A stretch of DNA of 10,178 nucleotides, from assembly GCA_903827735.1 (NCBI GenBank), contig CAIKJM010000415.1, forward strand, positions 1 through 10,178. The letters are read 5' to 3'. Both the position numbers and the translations under genes were made by a program. Below, one piece after another: positions 1 to 6,924 of the stretch. This DNA is from an uncultured Rhodanobacter sp. (lineage in GTDB: Bacteria > Pseudomonadota > Gammaproteobacteria > Xanthomonadales > Rhodanobacteraceae). The notes below the pieces were generated by a model. That model had not been told where the DNA came from. It saw only the letters and a list, made by a program, of their open reading frames with translations, and ran no database searches. How positions within the stretch are numbered: position 1 is the first letter of the stretch; each line of letters opens with the position of its first letter.

Positions 1-239
1 CAAAAGCGGGCTCAGGGGCAATCGGTCAAGCCATGGCACCTTAAGGCAACGCTAGCACAGCCGGGTTGTGATCTCTGGCAATGGCGGTAAAGGCGCTCGG
101 CTTCGCAGCCGCCGTGTCGCGGCTTCCGTCATACAGCATGCCGCCGCCGGCATCGTGCGTGCTGCCCGACCATCCGCTGCAAGGGCGGCTATCATTTCAC
201 TCCAGCGTCAGGCATCTGACGGGGCGGCAAAGGTGAAGC

Positions 240-629
240 ATGACTGATCATCCCGTTGAGATCTGGCATCGGATTGTCCAGCAGCGCGACCCATCGGCAT
301 TGATGGGCCTGCTCGCGGAGGACGCCGTCTTCTACTCGCCAGTTGTTCACACGCCGCAGCGCGGCAGGAAACTCGTTGCGAGCTATCTTGGCGCAGCATT
401 CCACGTGTTCTTCAACCCGACGTTTGAGTACGTGCGCGAAATCGTTAGCGCCTCGGACGCCATGCTGGAATTTGAGACCGAGCTGGACGGTATACGGGTC
501 AATGGCGTCGACCTGATAAAGTGGAACGAAGCGGGTCAGATCGTCGAATTCAAGGTAATGATCAGGCCGCTCAAGGCGATCACGATAGTTCACCAGCGCA
601 TGGCCGCTCTGCTGCAGTCAGATCATTAG
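240..629 (+). CDS. NTF2/SnoaL-like family protein
   Basis: A 129-residue protein with the layout of the nuclear transport factor 2-like (SnoaL-like) fold. An N-terminal helix (residues 6-27, ending LMGLLAEDAVFYSP) is followed by a strand-rich half containing EFETELDGIRVNGVD and IVEFKVMIRPLKAI. Members are small cone-shaped domains, either enzymes or ligand binders, so no substrate can be named. The ATG is preceded by an AAGGTGA ribosome-binding site about five bases upstream, which supports this start. There is no signal peptide, so it should be cytoplasmic. The next gene starts 39 bp downstream on the same strand, so co-transcription is possible. The fold call is fairly secure; the role is unknown. 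Confidence 0.8.
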   Translation: MTDHPVEIWHRIVQQRDPSALMGLLAEDAVFYSPVVHTPQRGRKLVASYLGAAFHVFFNPTFEYVREIVSASDAMLEFETELDGIRVNGVDLIKWNEAGQIVEFKVMIRPLKAITIVHQRMAALLQSDH

Positions 630-668
630 CGTGCAACGTCGCATAGGCGCAAAGACAGCGAGGGACCG

Positions 669-1049
669 ATGGACGTCAACCCCAAACTTTCCGCGATCCG
701 GCAGATAGCCATCACCGTGAGTGATGTCGATAAAGCGCTGGCGTTTTATCGTGATGTGCTCGGCTTGACCTTTCTGTTCAGTGCTGGACCGAATTTAGCC
801 TTCTTGGATGCGGCCGGTACTCGCATCATGCTGACGACGCCGCAAGGCTCGGGAGCCATCGGTCAAAATTCCGTTCTCTATTTCAAGGTGTCGGATATCG
901 CGGCTGTCCATGCCGCGCTGGTGGAACGCGGCGCCAAGGACGAACGCGCACCGCAAATGGCCGCGAAAATGCCGGACCATGAACTGTGGACGGGTTTTCT
1001 ACGCGATCCGGATGGCAATCTGGTGGGGCTGATGGAAGAGAAGCCATGA
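669..1049 (+). CDS. VOC family (glyoxalase/bleomycin-resistance fold) protein
   Basis: A 126-residue single-module VOC protein. Both halves of the fold are visible: the opening strand-helix IRQIAITVSDVDKALAFYRD with VLGLTFLF after it, and the closing DPDGNLVGLMEE. Family members bind a metal or small molecule in a cup formed by paired modules and include glyoxalases, dioxygenases and resistance proteins. The usual first-strand metal-ligand His is replaced by Gln (QIAITV), while an acidic residue is kept near the C-terminus, so a glyoxalase I activity should not be assumed. An AGGG ribosome-binding site lies four bases before the ATG. The protein is probably cytoplasmic. Function within the family is unknown. 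Confidence 0.88.
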   Translation: MDVNPKLSAIRQIAITVSDVDKALAFYRDVLGLTFLFSAGPNLAFLDAAGTRIMLTTPQGSGAIGQNSVLYFKVSDIAAVHAALVERGAKDERAPQMAAKMPDHELWTGFLRDPDGNLVGLMEEKP

Positions 1050-1142
1050 GCAGCCGCCGCTGCGCGTGGGGTAGCTCCCGTCCATGCGATCAAGATCGAC
1101 AGTCACGCTAGTGCTTGGCTCAACGTTGGCTCAGGAGAATTT

Positions 1143-1589
1143 ATGAAGGCACTTGCGGGAGGCATCGTCGCCATCGTTCTACTGGTGTTCTACGTTTTGC
1201 TGGTCCACTCGGCCATCAACGTCGTTGATTGCATAAGTACTCCAGGCTGTCATGCGTTGAACGTCGCCTCATTCAACGACGTCAAATCCCAAGCGATGTC
1301 GGTGCTAGGCGGTTTGGTGTCCGCCCTGATCATCGCCGAGCTCGCCGTGACCAAGCCGGGTGACGCGCCGGCGGCAAGGCTGATGGTGGCCGCTTCAAAC
1401 CGGGCCAAGAACATTCTGCGCTGGACCACATGGCTATACGTGGGTGCGTGGCTTGTCACCGGCGCGTGGGCGTTCTGGACCGGCTTGAATCATCCCGCGG
1501 CATTGCCTGCTCTCACGAGCGTTGGACAGGCGTGGTTGGGGCTATCGGTGGCCTCTGCCTATGCCTACTTCGGCCTGAGTCCGAGCTGA
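1143..1589 (+). CDS. Predicted four-helix inner-membrane protein, unknown function
   Basis: I do not recognise this 148-residue protein. Four hydrophobic stretches look like membrane helices: residues about 4-26, 50-70 (SVLGGLVSALIIAELAV), 96-116 (YVGAWLVTGAWAFWTGL) and 127-146. Two Cys (in DCISTPGCH) lie in the loop after helix 1 and could form a disulfide if that loop is periplasmic. An AGGAG ribosome-binding site lies about seven bases before the ATG. Directly upstream, the 8-mer TTGGCTCA occurs twice, starting at 1115 and 1126, eleven bases apart. The stop overlaps the candidate ATG of the next gene (TGATG), which suggests translational coupling to the GFA-type protein. No motif points to a transporter or enzyme. 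Confidence 0.7.
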   Translation: MKALAGGIVAIVLLVFYVLLVHSAINVVDCISTPGCHALNVASFNDVKSQAMSVLGGLVSALIIAELAVTKPGDAPAARLMVAASNRAKNILRWTTWLYVGAWLVTGAWAFWTGLNHPAALPALTSVGQAWLGLSVASAYAYFGLSPS

Positions 1590-2092
1590 TGGCGTTCGCT
1601 GCTTCTCCCCCTTTACCACAGGGCAACCCAGGTATGACGATGCCGCCACTCGCCAGCACGATTTCATTGTCAGGCGGCTGTCACTGCGGGCAGCTGCGCC
1701 TGCGCTTTTCAACCACGCTCGATCCGGCAAGCATCGTTACCCGCGCCTGCGACTGTTCGTTTTGCGAAAAGCACGGCGCCGCCTATGTTTCCGATCCCGC
1801 CGGGCAACTGTCCATCACGATGCCGAACTCGGAGGCGCTGCATCGGTATCGGCAGGGATCCAATACTGCCGACTTTCTACTCTGCGCTCGATGCGGCGTG
1901 CTGGTTGCGGTGGTGTTTGAACAGGACACGCGCCTTTATGCGGCTGTGAACGCGCGAAGCCTCGATCAGCCCACGGGCTTGGGCGGCGCTGTTGCCGCGT
2001 CACCGCAACGGCTGAGTCCAGGCGAAAAGGTCGCTCGGTGGTCGCAGCTCTGGATCCCGGATGTGGCGTTGATCACGTCGAACGTTGGATAA
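1589..2092 (+). CDS. GFA/CENP-V family zinc-binding protein
   Basis: A 167-residue protein of the glutathione-dependent formaldehyde-activating (GFA, CENP-V/Mss4-like) family. All seven expected cysteines are present: GGCHCGQL (C31, C33), CDCSFC (C54, C56, C59) and CARCG (C99, C102). These form the structural and the catalytic-type zinc sites. Only a few family members act on S-hydroxymethylglutathione; most have no known substrate. The chosen ATG overlaps the stop of the membrane-protein gene. A second candidate ATG at 1634 would drop a 15-residue Pro-rich leader without touching the domain; neither start has a strong ribosome-binding site. The C-terminal tail after residue 125 lacks the usual family ending and is unremarkable. 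Confidence 0.8.
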   Translation: MAFAASPPLPQGNPGMTMPPLASTISLSGGCHCGQLRLRFSTTLDPASIVTRACDCSFCEKHGAAYVSDPAGQLSITMPNSEALHRYRQGSNTADFLLCARCGVLVAVVFEQDTRLYAAVNARSLDQPTGLGGAVAASPQRLSPGEKVARWSQLWIPDVALITSNVG

Positions 2093-2125
2093 CGCATCCC
2101 GCGCGCTGGATAAGCGACGTTCAAC

Positions 2126-2144
2126 GGTGGCGCCAGACGCCACC
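2126..2144. repeat. Perfect 7-bp inverted repeat with 5-base loop
   Basis: GGTGGCG (2126-2132) and CGCCACC (2138-2144) flank the loop CCAGA. No T-run follows in either direction, so this is not a typical intrinsic terminator. It lies 33 bp after the stop of the GFA-type gene and ten bases before a TACAAT hexamer, where a -35 region or operator would sit. It could be a regulator-binding site or a transcript-end structure. Confidence 0.4.
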
Positions 2145-2153
2145 AAACGCGCC

Positions 2154-2159
2154 TACAAT
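2154..2159 (+). promoter_or_regulatory. Possible -10 element (TACAAT) for the exported VOC gene
   Basis: TACAAT matches the sigma-70 -10 consensus at five of six positions and lies 44 bp upstream of the ATG at 2204. No recognisable TTGACA-like -35 box is present at 16-18 bp spacing; that place is occupied by the inverted repeat at 2126-2144. An activator-dependent or operator-controlled promoter is possible, but the call rests on one hexamer. Confidence 0.3.
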
Positions 2160-2203
2160 CTCGACATAGTCAACGCTGGCCAGCTGCCGACTCGGGGGAC
2201 GTT

Positions 2204-2665
2204 ATGAAGAATTTATCGCCTCGCATCGTTCTTTGGGTGCTCTTCGTTCTTGCCCCCTGCTCTGCCGCCGCCGCGGAGCCGCCCACGCCGAGTCATACGC
2301 AGAAAGTATTGGGGATTGGCGGCCTGTTCTTCCGCTCCGAGCATCCCGAGCGTCTTGCACAGTGGTACGAAACCTATCTCGGCATTTCCGTCGTACCGAC
2401 GAGCTACGGACAGAAGCCGTGGCAGCAAGAGGCCGGCCCCACGGCGTTTGCTCCTTTCCCCAAGGACACAACGTATTTCGGCAAACCGGGCCCCAACTGG
2501 ATGGTCGACTTTCGGGTGGCTGACCTCAAAGCCATGATTGCGCAGCTGCGCGCTGCCGGCATTAAAGTCGAGGATCCGCAGAGCTATCCCAACGGAGATT
2601 TTGCGCGATTGCACGATCCCGAAGGCAACCCGATCGAGCTGTGGCAACCCAAGCCCTCAAAGTGA
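2204..2665 (+). CDS. Exported VOC family protein
   Basis: A 153-residue protein beginning with a Sec-type signal peptide: KNLSPR, then a hydrophobic core IVLWVLFVLAP, then a likely cleavage after SAAAA near residue 24. A single VOC module follows: GIGGLFFRSEHPERLAQWYE with TYLGISVV, then VDFRVADLKAMIAQLRAAGI, and the closing LHDPEGNPIELWQ, whose Glu is the usual metal-ligand position. Most VOC proteins are cytoplasmic, so a periplasmic one is less common. The Cys in LAPCSA has Pro before it and does not make a good lipobox, so a lipoprotein is unlikely. A GGGGGAC ribosome-binding site precedes the ATG. The substrate is unknown. A VOC gene remnant follows immediately downstream. Confidence 0.82.
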   Translation: MKNLSPRIVLWVLFVLAPCSAAAAEPPTPSHTQKVLGIGGLFFRSEHPERLAQWYETYLGISVVPTSYGQKPWQQEAGPTAFAPFPKDTTYFGKPGPNWMVDFRVADLKAMIAQLRAAGIKVEDPQSYPNGDFARLHDPEGNPIELWQPKPSK

Positions 2666-2684
2666 AAGCGTCTTTGGAGCGTAG

Positions 2685-2834
2685 GGGCAACAGGCAGTCG
2701 ATCGGCGGTCTTCAGAACACGACGGCGTGAAAGCGCACGCGCCAGAGTACAGGTGCTGGGGCATGCGCGATTTCGTCCTCTTCGATCCCACCGGCGTGCT
2801 TTGGCGCATCGGCCAGAATATCGAACTCGCCTGA
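2685..2834 (+). pseudogene. C-terminal remnant of a second VOC-family gene
   Basis: Frame reading from 2685 to the TGA at 2832-2834 encodes about 49 residues. Their end, CWGMRDFVLFDPTGVLWRIG, is the characteristic last strand pair of VOC/bleomycin-resistance proteins (pattern WGMR-F-DP-G-L-R-G). Upstream of it only about 30 poorly conserved residues remain before an in-frame TAG at 2682-2684. There is no start codon with a ribosome-binding site and no N-terminal module. It is therefore a decayed or deleted gene, not a functional protein. It lies 19 bp after the exported VOC gene and may be what is left of a tandem neighbour. Confidence 0.6.
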
Positions 2835-2920
2835 CTGACCTTATCGCGCTTCGGCATTTGACGGAGCGCCCGATACGCCATACAACAACACGGACGTTTC
2901 CCTGATCAGGTAACGCACTC

Positions 2921-3262
2921 GTGAAATTTGCCACCCTGCGAACCTACGCGCTGTCCCTGCCCGAGGTGACCGAGGAGCCGCATCATCAGTCCGGATCGTT
3001 CCGCGTTCGCGGCAAGATTTTCGTGACCATTCCACCCGAGCAAACACATGTCCACGTATTCGTCTCGGAGGAACAACGCGAGCGCGCGCTGGCCATGTAT
3101 CCGGCGTTCACCGAGAAGCTGATGTGGGGCGGCAAGGTAGCTGGGCTTCGCCTAGCGCTCGCTAACGCTGCTTCAGCCACGGCGAAGCAGCTGGTTCGTC
3201 AGGCCTGGGAACACAAGGCGCCCCAAGCGCTGCTTACGTCAGGCGCCGAGCCCGGCTTATAA
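2921..3262 (+). CDS. MmcQ/YjbR family protein
   Basis: A 113-residue protein matching the MmcQ/YjbR (DUF419) family. It shows the opening LRTYALSLPEVTEEPHH, the conserved core GSFRVRGKIFVTI, and WGGKVAGLRLAL followed by a terminal helix (ATAKQLVRQAWEHKAP). The fold resembles a CyaY-like, double-wing DNA-binding-like domain, but the biological role of the family is poorly defined. Translation starts at GTG (2921); the only upstream Shine-Dalgarno-like sequence is CAGGT about ten bases away, so the start is moderately secure. There is no signal or membrane segment. The 86 bp upstream, back to the VOC remnant, show no clear promoter. Confidence 0.82.
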   Translation: MKFATLRTYALSLPEVTEEPHHQSGSFRVRGKIFVTIPPEQTHVHVFVSEEQRERALAMYPAFTEKLMWGGKVAGLRLALANAASATAKQLVRQAWEHKAPQALLTSGAEPGL

Positions 3263-3362
3263 CGCGCACATTCGCACCACGCTGCCTGAGCCAGGATATC
3301 TCTTGGCAAAGCGCGGTTGGGGCCGATGCCCCAGTCCGCTATCACTCAAGAAGGAGACCAAC

Positions 3363-3701
3363 GTGCATACCGGCAGCTGTTTATGCGGTGGCGTCCAATT
3401 TCGCATCGATGCGGCGCTTGCCCCTATCAAGGCGTGTCATTGTGAGCAATGCCGCAAAGCTCAGGGCACGCCGTTTGCGACAAATACGCCGGTATCTGCG
3501 GAGGCGTTTGAACTGATCAGCGGCACCGACTTGCTCACGGTATTCGAGTCGTCACCGGGTAAGCAGCGGGTGTTCTGCCGCACCTGCGGATCACCGATCT
3601 ACAGCACGCGGGACTCGTTGCCGGACATTTATCGCGTCCGCGTTGGACTGATCGACGAGCCACTAGCGATCGAAACCGTGGCGCATTGCTATACGGCGTA
3701 A
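3363..3701 (+). CDS. GFA/CENP-V family zinc-binding protein, truncated by TAA
   Basis: A 112-residue GFA-family protein. The seven zinc-site cysteines are intact: GSCLCGG (C6, C8), ACHCEQC (C25, C27, C30) and FCRTCGSPIY (C72, C75). The GTG start at 3363 is preceded by AAGGAG at ideal spacing; an ATG-less upstream extension is not needed. The frame stops at TAA (3699-3701) right after VAHCYTA. Family members normally continue as AH-(Y/F)-xx-SKA-W-x-I-x-x-LPQ. Exactly that tail, KASWWPIQDALPQ, is encoded in the same frame straight after the stop and runs to TAG at 3795-3797. The protein is therefore probably cut about 31 residues short by a nonsense change. Its zinc centres could still form. 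The substrate is unknown. Confidence 0.78.
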   Translation: MHTGSCLCGGVQFRIDAALAPIKACHCEQCRKAQGTPFATNTPVSAEAFELISGTDLLTVFESSPGKQRVFCRTCGSPIYSTRDSLPDIYRVRVGLIDEPLAIETVAHCYTA

Positions 3702-3836
3702 AAAGCGAGCTGGTGGCCGATACAGGATGCGTTGCCGCAGCATGCCGACGCGTGCACACCAGCCAAGCCGGCGGCCAGGACCGATCAAGACAAATAGCAC
3801 CAACTGCCCTGGCCGACAGCTTGATCGATCGACTAA

Positions 3837-4160
3837 TCAGCCCGGAAAACCCACGATCACTTCGCTCATCTGCATCACCGGCGCGAGGTCGGTGTAGTTG
3901 GCGATATCGGCGAGAATTTCCTTGGCGTGCGGACCGAAGCCGGCCTGAAAGGCCTCGGCCGAATCGCTAAAGATATGGCACATGCCGACATAGGTAGCCG
4001 GCGCATCGGGCGCGCCGCCGTTGATGCCCTTGTCGACCGTGTAGTACTTGCAGCTATCGCCCATCAGTCGTTTGACCAGCGGCATATGCTTGTCTTTGTA
4101 ATAGGTGTGGTCGAAGCGCGCGCCGGGCACGTTGGGGTACATCACACTGACCTTGATCAT
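3837..4160 (-). CDS. EthD family protein
   Basis: A 107-residue protein of the EthD family (dimeric alpha-beta barrel). It shows the family opening IKVSVMYPN, the FDHTYYKDKHMPLVKRLMGD segment with the conserved His-Met-Pro, and later CHIFSDSAEAFQAGF. EthD was first known as a small protein needed with a cytochrome P450 ether-degrading system, but most homologues have no proven reaction. The ATG at 4160 follows GGAGG with six-base spacing, a very good ribosome-binding site; longer readings upstream lack one. It is the last gene of the minus-strand cluster, 85 bp after the DUF779 gene, so it may be co-transcribed or have its own promoter in that gap. Confidence 0.85.
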   Translation of the reverse strand: MIKVSVMYPNVPGARFDHTYYKDKHMPLVKRLMGDSCKYYTVDKGINGGAPDAPATYVGMCHIFSDSAEAFQAGFGPHAKEILADIANYTDLAPVMQMSEVIVGFPG

Positions 4161-4190
4161 CGTCTGCCTCCGGTTGAAAACTCTTGTATT

Positions 4191-4236
4191 GAATCGGAAT
4201 GGATGGGATGTGCAAAACGCTCGGTCGAATCGGAAT
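4191..4236. repeat. Two copies of GAATCGGAAT, 36 bp apart
   Basis: The 10-mer GAATCGGAAT occurs at 4191-4200 and again at 4227-4236, in the same orientation, in the 85-bp gap between the DUF779 and EthD genes. The start-to-start distance of 36 bp is about 3.4 helical turns. Paired direct sites in front of a gene can be operators. No convincing promoter hexamers were found between them, so a regulatory role is only suggested. Confidence 0.35.
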
Positions 4237-4245
4237 CTTCTGTGA

Positions 4246-4653
4246 TTAGAAGCGGCCGTCTTTCTGCAGCTGGGCGATCTCGTCGTCGGTGAACAGGCGC
4301 GAGCGCGTGAGAAAGCGCACGCCCTCGCCGTTGTCCAGCGAAAACATACCGCCACGGCCTTCGACCACGTCGATGATCAGCTGCGTGTGCTTCCAGTATT
4401 CGTACTGCGATGGGCTCATGTAAAACGGCGCGTCGGCAATGACGCCAAGCTGCACGTCGTTGTCGCCGACGATGAAATCGTCCTTTGGGTAACACATCGG
4501 CGAGGAGCCATCGCAGCAGCCGCCGGACTGATGAAACAGCACCGGGCCGTGCTTCTGCCGCAGCCGCTCGATCAGCGCGTCGGCGGCGGCGGTGGCGATG
4601 ACCTTGTCGACCCGCGGGTCGACGGCTGTCTCGGTGGCGGAAACCTCAGACAT
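4246..4653 (-). CDS. DUF779 domain-containing protein
   Basis: A 135-residue protein of the DUF779 family. The hallmark is the cysteine-rich HQSGGCCDGSSPMCYP (H41, C46, C47, C54), followed by GVIADAPFYMSPSQYEYWKH and a C-terminal FLTRSRLFTDDEIAQL. The Cys/His cluster could bind a metal or be redox-active, but no reaction is proven. From memory, this family is often encoded next to alcohol or aldehyde dehydrogenase genes, and that matches its place here beside a PQQ alcohol dehydrogenase. The ATG has a GGAGAG ribosome-binding site. Only 18 bp separate it from the receptor gene upstream, so it is almost certainly in the same operon. It has no signal peptide and is cytoplasmic, unlike the other proteins of the cluster. 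Confidence 0.87.
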   Translation of the reverse strand: MSEVSATETAVDPRVDKVIATAAADALIERLRQKHGPVLFHQSGGCCDGSSPMCYPKDDFIVGDNDVQLGVIADAPFYMSPSQYEYWKHTQLIIDVVEGRGGMFSLDNGEGVRFLTRSRLFTDDEIAQLQKDGRF

Positions 4654-4671
4654 GATTCTCTCCGTGACTGG

Positions 4672-6897
4672 CTAGAACGCGAGTCGCGCGCCCAGCATAT
4701 AGGTGCGGTCGGGGCCGGGCTCGAAATAGCGGCCGTTGCTGTCATTGACGATAACCGTGCCGATGTAGCGGCGATCGGCCAGGTTGTCGATGCTGGCGCT
4801 GAGCTGCAGCCGCGTCGTTACGCCCAGCGCGAAGGTGTAACTGGTATCGATGTCGACCAGGGCATAGCCTGCCGCACGCTGTGTGTCGGTATCGTTGACG
4901 GTGACCGAGCCCACGCCCTGCAGCGTGACGCCCTGGCGCCAGCCCAGATCGGTGCCGTGCTCGAGGCGCAGCGAGCCGTAGTTGTCCGGTACGCCCGGTA
5001 TTGGCGTACCGGCAGCAACCGGCGTGGTCGGCACGGCACACGGCGTGGTGGTACAGGTGAAGAACGGACTGCGGAAGCTCGCCAACAGATGGGTAAAGCC
5101 GGCCGAGAGCTGGAAGTCGTTGCCGAGCTGGCCGGTCAACGAAAACTCCAGGCCCTGGCGCCGCGCGCTGCCGACGTTCTCATAGGTGGAGCGCCCGTTT
5201 TCATTCGTGTCGACGGTCAGCTCGTTGCGCGTGTCGGAGCGGAACACCGCCGCGTCGAACTCCAGCGCGGGGATGATCTGCCACTTGGCGCCGACTTCCA
5301 GATTCCGGCTGTGCTGCGGCAGCAGATTGAAAGCGAGACCCGGCTGGCCGTCGCTGCGGTAGCCCAGCTCGTTGTAGCTCGGCGTCTCGAAGCCCTTGCC
5401 GTAGCTGGCGTTCAAGCGAACGTTGTCGGCGGGACGAAACTGCACGCCAACCACCGGCGTGGTCGCCGAATACGTCACGTGGCCGCTGTCATCGGGGTTG
5501 GTGGCGGTGATGTAGAAATCCTGCTCGTGGAAATGCACGTCGTCGCGCCGCAGGCCCAGCAACAGCGACCATTGGTCGGCGAAGTGCCAGTACCACTGCG
5601 CGTATTCGTCCACATTGTCGACGTCGTCGTTCTAGTTGCGGCGCAGTGCGCCGACCACACCCAGCTCGGTCACACCCTCGCTGTTGATGATGAAGTTGTT
5701 GAAACCGAAACGCCGCTGATGCTGGTAGTCCGCGCTGATGCCCAGCACAAATTCATAATCGCGATTGAGCAGATCACCGCTATGCGTCCAGCGCACGTCG
5801 GTGCCGCCGTAGTCGGTGTCGGGCTGCACCACGCCGCCGGACTGCAGCGGATTTTTCTGGGTGGCCACCGGTATCGCCTGAAACTGCAGAATGCTGCGCT
5901 GGCCGTGATAGACCATGGCGCGGATCTGGTCGTCCTCGTCTATCTGCTGCTCGTAGATCAGGCCGAGCTGAGTCTGCTTGGTGCTCTTGCGGGTATTGAA
6001 CTGGCTGGCGACCGCGGTGTCCTGGCGCGGGTCGGCGTCGACCTGCGCGCGGGTGAGGCCGAGCTCGTCCTGTGCCACAGGCTGGTAGAAACGGTTCAAC
6101 ACCACCGTAAGCTTGCGCTGCTGGCCCAGATCGATGCCGAACTTGGCGTTGTCCGATTCGCGGTGCACGCGGCTGTGCTGGCGATAGCCGCCGGAGAGGA
6201 ATTCGGATGCCGCAATGTTGTAATCGACCGGCCCCACGATGCCGCGCGTATCGGCGCTGTAGCGAAACGTGTCGTTGCTGCCGCCGGAAAAGCCCAACGT
6301 GGTCTGCGGCACGGCGGTGCCGTCGGCGCTCCACATCTGCACCACGCCGCCGGCGGCGTTGCCGTAGAGCACGGAGAACGGACCGCGCAGCACCTCGACG
6401 CGATCGGCGCTGTCGATATTGAATGGCGAGACCTGGCCCTGCCCATCCGGCAGCGTGGCAGGTATGCCGTCGATATACAGACGAATGCTGCGCACGCCGA
6501 AGGTGGCGCGACCACCGTAGCCGCGGATCGAAATCTGCTCGTCCTGCGCATAGTTCTGTCGATCGCGCGCGATGATGCCGGGCACGCCCGTCAAGGTTTC
6601 GGACAGATTGATGCCGGGGTTAGCCGCCGAGGTCGGCTCGACGTTGACGATGGTCAGGGCAGCCGGAAGATCGAACGGTGATATCGCCATGCGGCTGGCG
6701 TTGACCTTTACCACGGGCAGCGTGGTGGCCTTGGCGGCTGCCGTGCTATCCGTCGGTGGCAGTGTGGTGTCCTGGGCCAGCGCTTGCGGCGGCGACAGCG
6801 CAGCGGCCCACAGCGCAAACGCGATAGCCCGATCCAGTCGAACGATGGTCCATTTCTTTTGCGCGCCTGGATAAAGGTTTTCGATATCCTGTATCAC
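4672..6897 (-). pseudogene. pqqU: TonB-dependent receptor, PqqU (YncD)-like, with internal TAG
   Basis: The frame encodes a 741-codon outer-membrane receptor interrupted by one TAG at codon 422 (5632-5634). A signal peptide (core AIAFALWAAALS, end PPQALAQ) is followed by the plug (about residues 60-190: INLSETLTGVPG, QNYAQDEQISIRGYGGR, YIDGIPATLPDGQGQ, VEVLRGPFSVLYGNAAGG) and the barrel ending in FEPGPDRTYMLGARLAF. These segments closely match my memory of E. coli YncD, now PqqU, which imports the cofactor PQQ. The position beside a PQQ dehydrogenase supports this. At the TAG the frame reads ALRRN-stop-NDDVDN; YncD has Glu there. The parts before and after stay in one frame, so this is a single nonsense change, leaving no complete barrel. 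The GTG start at 6897 has GGAGAG six bases upstream; an ATG at 6948 lies inside a hairpin and lacks a good site. Confidence 0.8.
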
Positions 6898-6924
6898 GTC
6901 GATCTCTCCACAGCCATCAATACA

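Noticed and set aside
1..239. A gene at the left edge
   Set aside because: No frame on either strand shows a recognisable domain or a start with a ribosome-binding site; a TATCAT at 190-195 lacks a -35 partner.
1589..3701. The two GFA-family genes as a formaldehyde-detoxification pathway tied to the alcohol dehydrogenase
   Set aside because: Most GFA-family proteins have no proven formaldehyde activity, the genes are on the opposite strand, and no glutathione-dependent formaldehyde dehydrogenase gene is nearby.
3699..3701. TAA in the GFA gene as a recoded codon
   Set aside because: TAA is not a known selenocysteine or pyrrolysine codon, and TAA ends other genes in the window normally.
4387..6681. 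A 764-codon open frame on the + strand
   Set aside because: It lies antisense to the DUF779 and receptor genes, whose frames show clear family motifs. Its own translation is low-complexity Val/Ala/Arg-rich with no domain, as expected of a shadow frame in GC-rich DNA.
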